Program-made: the position numbers and the translations under genes
Assembly: GCA_001598975.1 (NCBI GenBank)
Contig: BBXU01000139.1
Coordinates: forward strand, 49,988-113,987
Source of the DNA: Parachlorella kessleri
Taxonomy: Eukaryota; Chlorophyta; Trebouxiophyceae; Chlorellales; Chlorellaceae
Length of the DNA stretch: 64,000 nucleotides
Direction: 5' to 3'
Notes under the pieces: model-generated
The model's input: the letters and a program-made list of their open reading frames with translations, nothing else
Databases searched by the model: none
Told to the model about the DNA's origin: nothing
Part shown: positions 58,059-64,000 of the stretch, one piece after another
Layout: the number at the start of each line of letters is the position of its first letter
Position numbering within the stretch: position 1 is the stretch's first letter

Positions 58059-58280
58059 CGCGCTAAGTTGCTGTGGTGAAACTCTGAATTTAGTAACAGA
58101 AATGCCAGCTGAAGCCCTGCAACTGGTTCAGGCAACAGGGTAGCCTGTGGTGGCATTTGAAGGGGGTCGACCCCAAATGTCCCCGCCAACTTTGGAGGTG
58201 AAAGCTGAGGCCATGCCGACCTCCCCACCAGTTGGCCTGGGAACTGGTCCGTGTGGTTAGTCTTCTGTCCTTGCCCCACC
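58059..58280. promoter_or_regulatory. Bidirectional promoter region, small plastid protein / desaturase
   Basis: 222 bases between two start codons. It contains the perfect 12-base palindrome GGGGTCGACCCC at 58163-58174, about 110 bases from each ATG, a plausible position for a shared operator-like site. Confidence 0.5.
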
Positions 58281-61200
58281 ATGGCCAGTACTGTGCTCCT
58301 TGCTGCCAATGTGCGCTGCCATGGCCTGGTGGTGGCTAGCGCAGCCCGGCGTGCGCCCCTCGGCGGACTGAAGCCTCTGCGGCGGCTGGTCAAAGCCAAC
58401 GTAGCTGCTCCCCTGCCCGCTGTGGAGGAAGCACCTGTCGTTGCCCCGGAGCCCCGCTTCGAGGTGGGGTGCCAGCTTCACACGGTTTATCCGTACCTTG
58501 CATGTAGTGACGGGCTACAAACCAGCGGGCTAGCATCAGTGAGGGAAATGCGGGTTGAAATGTGTTAGAAGGGCACTACTATATGGAACGGGGCTTCGGC
58601 ATGCATTATTTGTCACCTCTGGTGCCAGCCTTATGTTTGAAACACCAGAGTCCGCCCTGTGATTTTTGCAGGGAGGACAAAGGCTGGCCAACCCACCGCC
58701 CTTCAGCCTGCAAGACATCAGGTGGGTCAGCAGTGGTGTTGATCACTTTGAGTTTTGGTGGAGCCCTTGTGCTGTCAGGGCCAACATCGCCCCTTGCTCT
58801 GGTGGCTTACCAGGCCTTAAACTTTCGAGCAAGTGATAGCCCTATAAGAAACATTGCCCCCTCATTTATATATTTGACACTGTATTGCAGGGATGCTATT
58901 CCCAAGCACTGCTTTGAGAAGGACGTGTTCCGCAGCTTCGCCTACCTAGCGCTTGACGTCGGAGTCGTGTGTGCGCTGGCCTATGGCGCTTACCACCTAG
59001 ACAACCCCCTGGTCTGGCCGCTGTACTGGCTGGCGCAGGGTACCATGTTCTGGGTAAGGCTTATCCTTGGGCTGTTGCATGGGAACCATCGAGCCGCTAT
59101 TCCCCTGCTGCACCTATGCCGACCCTGCTGCACCTAGGCTGATTAGCGACGACGTGCGCGTCGAGCTTTTTGCATTTTAGTGAACCTGCTATCAGAGCAC
59201 CTGCTATCTCGGCTGTAACACATGACATTTAATTGTGAGCAGTGGGATAAGCACCACGGGGCCTGAAATCACGCTCCATTTTGCGTGCAGGCCCTCTTTG
59301 TGGTGGGTCACGACTGGTAAGCCTATAGGACTTGATATAGCTATGCTTACAGTTCCGCAAACATGTGCTTTCCATCACCAGCGCTGCTGTGGTTGAGCCC
59401 TGTATTCTTTGGCATGCGCGCCTAAGGCAGGCCCCTAAGGGGAGTTGCATGTTCCTGCCTGCAGCGGCCACCAGAGCTTCAGCAGCAACAAGGCCCTCAA
59501 TGACTTGGTTGGCAACATCACCCATGCTTCCATCCTGGTGCCCTACCATGGCTGGCGCATCAGCCATCGCAAGCACCATGCCAACCACGGTGCGTGCCAT
59601 GAGCTTATGTAGTGCAGGCATGGACGGGCTGTGGGACTGGCCACTGTTTGTAAGGTTTTGAGACCTCATGTGTAAGTTATTGTTGCATGAGCTTGCTGCT
59701 CTAGCACTCGCATGGTTGCTCCCTGATGTGGTCTCTCCCAGAGTCGCGCCTATGGTAGGCAAAGGTGCTTACTGTGACCAGCGATTATTATATACCTGCA
59801 GGCCATGTGGAGAATGACGAGTCCTGGTACCCTGTGACGTGAGTATCGCTGGGTACCTAAGGTTGAATGCACAACAAAGGCACAGGAAAAGCACAGCTGG
59901 CTATAGCCAACTGGGGCTTTCAGAACACGCTTTGGCATGGGGTATCCATCGACCCCGAAGCTGCACCCTGCCAGTGCCTTGCTGCCCTTCCTGGTTCAGT
60001 CGGTGGCCATGTGATTGAACTTGGTTGCACCTGTTCTATATGCGGCTCTCAAAACCAGCCTCTTGCATCTCGGGTTACTTACGCTCCTGGCGGGCCCGTC
60101 CGTGCAGTAAGTCAGTGTACGATGGCCTGGACTTCCTGACCAAGCTGGGCCGCCTGGTGCTGCCCGGCCCCCTCTTTGCCTACCCCTTCTACCTACTCCG
60201 CCGCTCCCCCGGCAAGAAGGGATCCCACTATGACCCCGAGTGCGACTTGTTCACCGACGCGGAGGGGCCACTGGTGGGTGTTGGGCCCCGGTGCTGGGCC
60301 TGGCCGCAATGGTTGGGTGACATAGCCGTGGATTGGTTGTCTGCTGGCCCGTGGTTTAGCCACGGGTGTACGGACGCTTGCAGTGTCGTGTACCAGGCAT
60401 GGCCCCGCCACCCGTCAGCAGCCAGCAGCCAGCAATGACGACCGCCCTGTCCATCATGACCATCCCATGCCGTCTGCCTAAGGCCGTTGGAGCCCTGGTT
60501 GATCGTGGTATCACCCCTAAGGGGCCATTTGCAAGGTCTTCGGTCGCCATGAATGTTTTGTGTGAGCGGCATGTGTTGTACATCTGTAATGGTCTTAGCT
60601 GAAGTGCTGCCTGTCCCCGACTCTGTGCCTGCGTGCAGGTGGAGACCACTAACAAGTTCCTGTGCCTCCAACTGGGCCTGCTGGCGGGCCTTGCGCTCAC
60701 ACTTGGGCCCGGCATGATCTTCAAGCTGTACGCGGTGCCCTACTGGATCTTTGTTGCCTGGCTGGATGTGGTGACGTACCTGCACCACCATGGGCCCAGC
60801 GATGAGAAGGAGCAGGTCCCCTGGTACCGCGGCGAGGTGCGCCTGGCTCTGGATGTGGATTTTTGTTGCAGGCGGCCCATGCCAGGGTGTGCCTGTGGAC
60901 TGTTGCACATAAAGTGGGATGTCGTGCGCCTTCTCACGAGCGGTGGCCGGGTGTTGTTCTCCTTGATTGCACACCAGTGGCCCCTGCCCTTTCAACCCTG
61001 GTGGCCGCCTCTGGGCTGCCAGTGTTGCTCAACGTCTGGGAAGCTGCAGAGCCTCTTGATTTTAATCCATGCGACCCTCGTTGGGCTTGCACTGCACGAA
61101 CAAGCATAGGCGGCCCCGGTTCTGATGGCCTCGTCCACCTTGCCTGCTCGTGCAGGAGTGGAACTACATGCGCGGCGGCCTGAGCACTATCGACCGTGAC

Positions 61201-61897
61201 TACGGTATCTTCAACAAGGTCCATCATGACATCGGCACGCACGTGGTGCACCACCTCTTCCCCCAGATCCCCCACTACAACCTGTGCGAGGCCACCGAGG
61301 CCGTTAAGCCGGTGCTGGGAGATTACTACAGGTGGGCTGGGGGCTGAGCGGAGGGTGGCTGGCACATTTCTTGTGTTTCCCGACGACAGCTTGAATGGTC
61401 GTGCTGGGCTGAGGTTTGGTTGTTAGGTTAGAGGTGAGGTGGCTGCGGCGGACCTGGATGGGGGACAGCGCTGCACAAAACACATCCTGTGCTTGCTGAT
61501 GTGGCTGATGTGGCTAGCCAATTGCCTGGGACCACATGGTTTAGTCAATGATAGTCAGCATGTCAGCCAGTATGTATCCCATTGGATTTCAGCCTTGCTC
61601 TCTATCACTGGTGGCCAACCATGTCAGTCCTGGTGTGGGACATGTTAGCGGCATGGTGGTTACATGCATGCTTGAAGACAGCTGCTGTGTCGGCCTGCTG
61701 AAAACCCTGCTATGTCTTTGTATGCTTGCGCTTGCAGGGAGCCGGAGCCCAGCCCTGGCATCTTCCCCACCCACCTGCTCGCTCCCTTGTTCCGGTCATT
61801 CGACCGGGATCACTTTGTGGCAGACGAGGGGAACATTGTGTTCTACCAGCGTGACCCTAAGCTGCGTGACCCCAGCATCCTTTTTAATAAGGAGTAG
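58281..61897 (+). CDS. FAD7: Plastid omega-3 fatty acid desaturase
   Basis: Ten exons: 58281-58463, 58672-58721, 58891-59053, 59291-59316, 59465-59589, 59802-59838, 60108-60273, 60639-60836, 61156-61331 and 61738-61897, summing to 1284 bases (427 aa). It inserts a cis double bond at the omega-3 position of membrane-lipid acyl chains (18:2 to 18:3, 16:2 to 16:3) using a di-iron site. The N-terminal 50 residues ([20 protein letters not shown]) form a transit peptide. The core has [20 protein letters not shown] and the three His boxes: HDCGH (split by the intron 59317-59464), HRKHH followed by [15 protein letters not shown], and [31 protein letters not shown] and [20 protein letters not shown] are diagnostic of omega-3 rather than omega-6 (FAD6) enzymes. 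FAD7/8-like location is inferred from the leader; a microsomal FAD3-like form would lack it. Confidence 0.95.
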
Positions 61898-62811
61898 GCG
61901 CGTTGTTGCCTGATGCGGCAGCTCGCTGTCTGGCTTCCTGGCCTGCTGGCGTTTTCCAGCGAGGCTTGACTGCCGTCGTGACCCAGCAGCCGCCAACGCT
62001 GACGGTGGGCCTGCCCCCACTGCCAGGTGGCCCACAATGCTGACGGCCATGCTTTCTTCGTGCGTGGTCTATTGCGTACTATAGTCCTGTGGCTCGAATC
62101 CGTTCCCAATTGTGGTGTTCTGAACAAGCACTGGGATTTCTTAAGCGCTGCTGTTTTTTTATGCACTTTGTGCTCCCGCTAGGCTTGTCCACCAGACATC
62201 CATGTGGCCGGGGGAGGCAGTCGGCCCTACTCTGAACTTAATCTTTGAGTATGGTATGATCTGTTTAGCACTTAGGGTATGCAGCCTTGGTTATCAGTCG
62301 CATTTCATTGCTCGCAGGTTGGCCTGCATAGGCTGGCTTTCATCTTGCTCCCTCCCTTCTTGGCTTGCTCAATATCGACTCCCATGCGCCGCAGGATAGT
62401 GCTCCCAGTCTGGTCAAGCATGTCTAACAAGCCTAACTTATAATAGAGTACTATCACACCTTAGTGATCGCTGCTTGCCTATGTAACACAAGACGGCCCT
62501 GTAAACTACATTTTTTCTAGCAGTGGTCATGGTGTCAGAGTGTTGTTTTTGTCACATGGTGAGGAGACGAACAGGCTTCACAAGTGCCAGGTTTGATGCG
62601 CACAGCATGGCAAGCACCCCTACAATACCGAGTCCTTGCCATGGCACAAACGGCACAAGGATTGCTATAGCCTCTCCCTTCTCCGGTTGCCCCGGTTCCC
62701 ACCCAGCACTTCTACCGTCTGCAATACCCCCCAGTCGCTGCCTGCTTTATCACTAGAGAAGGCCGGCACATGCTTGTCAGCTGGCCCTGTCGTGTTCATG
62801 GCCAGCTGCCT
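61898..62811. other. Intergenic region between convergent genes
   Basis: About 910 bases after the desaturase stop and before the 3' end of the last gene. A short inverted repeat (GTGGGCC ... GGCCCAC, about 62004-62036) and a T-run near 62153-62160 lie in the presumed desaturase 3' UTR. GGCTCGAATCC at 62091 resembles a tRNA B-box but has no matching A-box or cloverleaf. No gene is supported. Confidence 0.5.
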
Positions 62812-64000
62812 TCAGCAGAACCTGGTGCCTGCCAGCTCCTCTACTGTGGCTGCTAGCTGGGCGTGGCCGGCTGCCCCGCCTTCCAGCACTGCATCCAGCT
62901 GAGAGGAGCCGTGCACCCGCAGGCCAGCGCTGCGGAAGGCGAAGGTGGAGGCAGGCCAGGGTGCCAGCGGGGAAGCGCGCATGTGTTCCAGCAGGGCTTG
63001 ACGCTCGCCGCGCGGCCGGGCGTACTTGCCGCTGGCAAATGGCTGCAGGGTGGGGGACAGAGGGCGCTGGTTTGGGTGGGTAGTAGTGGGTAGCGGTCGC
63101 AGTGTGAGCATGAGCATGCAGTGGCCGTGGGAGACAGGGAGGTAGAGCAGCTAAGCGCTGGCTGGGGCCCCTTACTGCCGCCAAGGCATGCTGTCAGTGG
63201 CCTGGTGGTTGCAACTACCTATACTCTCACAATCACTGGGTCCAGAAGGAGACCCTTGTGCACATGAGAACTGCACCCTCCAGCGGCCATGTTGCGGTGG
63301 AATCAAAGGCCCACCTGTGCATAGCAGCACTCGGGCTCTGGGAGCAGCAGGCAGCCGCGGCGGTCCACGACGGACGGCCCCTTCTCTGCCTGGCCACCGG
63401 ACTCGCTGCTTCTCCACCACTGGTCCAGCACCCCCCACAGGTAGCCGCGGGGGTAGCGCCCGCCCTCCGCTCCCTGGCAGCAACGGCACAGTTGAGTGGG
63501 TTGGGTGGACTCTTTGTGCTGCCTGTGGGGGTTTACCACTGGTGGCTGCCGCCTGGGCGTCCAGCCAAACACAACCCGGCCTATGTCCAACACAATAGGC
63601 CCTAAAGGCTGGGTATGAGGACTGTGCCAGCCAGCCATGTTCGCGGGGGACCAGCGCTCACACCTCCCACGGAACACAGTAACACAGCCGCGACAAACAA
63701 GCTGCAGCCAGCCCACACCCAGACTCACATTTGCAAGCACGACCGTGAAGGCCTCGAACTCGGCCTGAGCGACAAAGTTCCTGGTAGAGGCATACAGCAT
63801 GAGCACATCGTGCAGCGCAGCATGGCTTGGGCCAGCAGAGCGCAGCACGCCCGCCAGCATGCGCAAGCCCGCCTGGGCGTCCTGCAACAGGAGTGACGGA
63901 GCACGCACGCCTAAGGCGAGTTTCCAGGGACGCAGGGCATGGCACGGCTGTCCCTCTGGCAGGAGAGGGGTCCATTCACACCCGTCGTGGAGGAGCGAGA
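62812..64000 (-). CDS. 3' part of an unrecognised protein gene (5' end outside window)
   Basis: Three exons can be read on the minus strand. About 63881-63739 reads DAQAGLRMLAGVLRSAGPSH, then LHDVLMLYASTRNFVAQAEF and AFTVVLAN with a GTGAGT donor. About 63472-63315 reads GRYPRGYLWGVLDQWWRSSE and on to LLPEPECCYAQ. The last, 63042-62812, runs from FASGKYARPRGERQALLEHM to VEELAGTRFC with TGA at 62814-62812. Splice signals and codon content support coding. The segment AQAEFEAFTVVL is faintly like the helical NxxEFxAYxLLL motif of SAC3/GANP-type proteins, but this is weak. There could be an additional exon between 63472 and 63739. No other domain is recognised. Confidence 0.45.

Noticed and set aside
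58163..58174. GGGGTCGACCCC as a proven transcription-factor site
   Set aside because: Only a palindrome is seen; there is no known factor for it here, so it is reported as a candidate only.
62091..62101. GGCTCGAATCC, resembling a tRNA B-box
   Set aside because: No A-box, acceptor stem or anticodon arm could be placed around it.

Overview
The window is nuclear DNA of a photosynthetic eukaryote, most likely a green alga. Nearly every gene is split by many short introns (about 90-450 bases) ending in a strong TGCAG-type acceptor. Several products carry N-terminal plastid-targeting-like leaders, and the plastid omega-3 desaturase and the small TDGKEFVDDD-ending membrane protein are green-lineage families. 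A trebouxiophyte-type alga would fit the moderate GC content and roughly 4-5 kb per gene, but the lineage is inference. Most single-frame ORFs are shadows, so genes were assembled by joining exons at splice sites and checking frame. For seven genes I summed exon lengths and each is a multiple of three: DUF72 362 aa, PDE 455 aa, TMEM19 309 aa, TPR protein 233 aa, RsgA 605 aa, small plastid protein 125 aa, omega-3 desaturase 427 aa.

Layout: 1-631 is the 3' end of an unknown gene (+). 1126-3755 is a DUF72/YecE-family protein (+). 4676-8171 is a class I cyclic nucleotide phosphodiesterase (-). 8696-11001 is a WD40-like beta-propeller protein (+, uncertain 5' end). 11338-12589 is TMEM19 (-). 13081-22040 is transcription elongation factor SPT5 (-). 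22315-34476 is cohesin regulator PDS5 (+), divergent from SPT5. 35381-40297 is a catalase with a signal peptide (-). 41072-46101 and 46727-51366 are two tandem paralogues of a secreted VWA-domain protein (+) resembling bacterial YfbK. 51722-53366 is a plastid TPR protein (-). 53596-56803 is an RsgA-type ribosome-assembly GTPase (+). 57165-58058 is a small plastid single-span protein (-). 58281-61897 is a plastid omega-3 fatty acid desaturase (+). 62812-64000 is the 3' part of an unrecognised gene (-).

The genes form no single pathway, but four adjacent pairs are head to head. SPT5/PDS5 (274-bp gap) are both nuclear chromatin/transcription genes. TPR/RsgA (about 230 bp) and small membrane protein/desaturase (222 bp) each pair two apparently plastid-targeted products. 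Catalase/VWA1 pair two secretory products. No transposons, CRISPR arrays, rRNAs or convincing tRNAs were seen.

The most interesting signals are: (a) several GC-AG introns, three of them in one gene; (b) one intron shared by the VWA duplicates that has a GC donor in one copy and GT in the other; (c) 5' splice sites inside G-quadruplex-like GGGT arrays; (d) a YfbK-like architecture in intron-rich secreted algal proteins; and (e) a long low-complexity insert in the GTPase core of RsgA.
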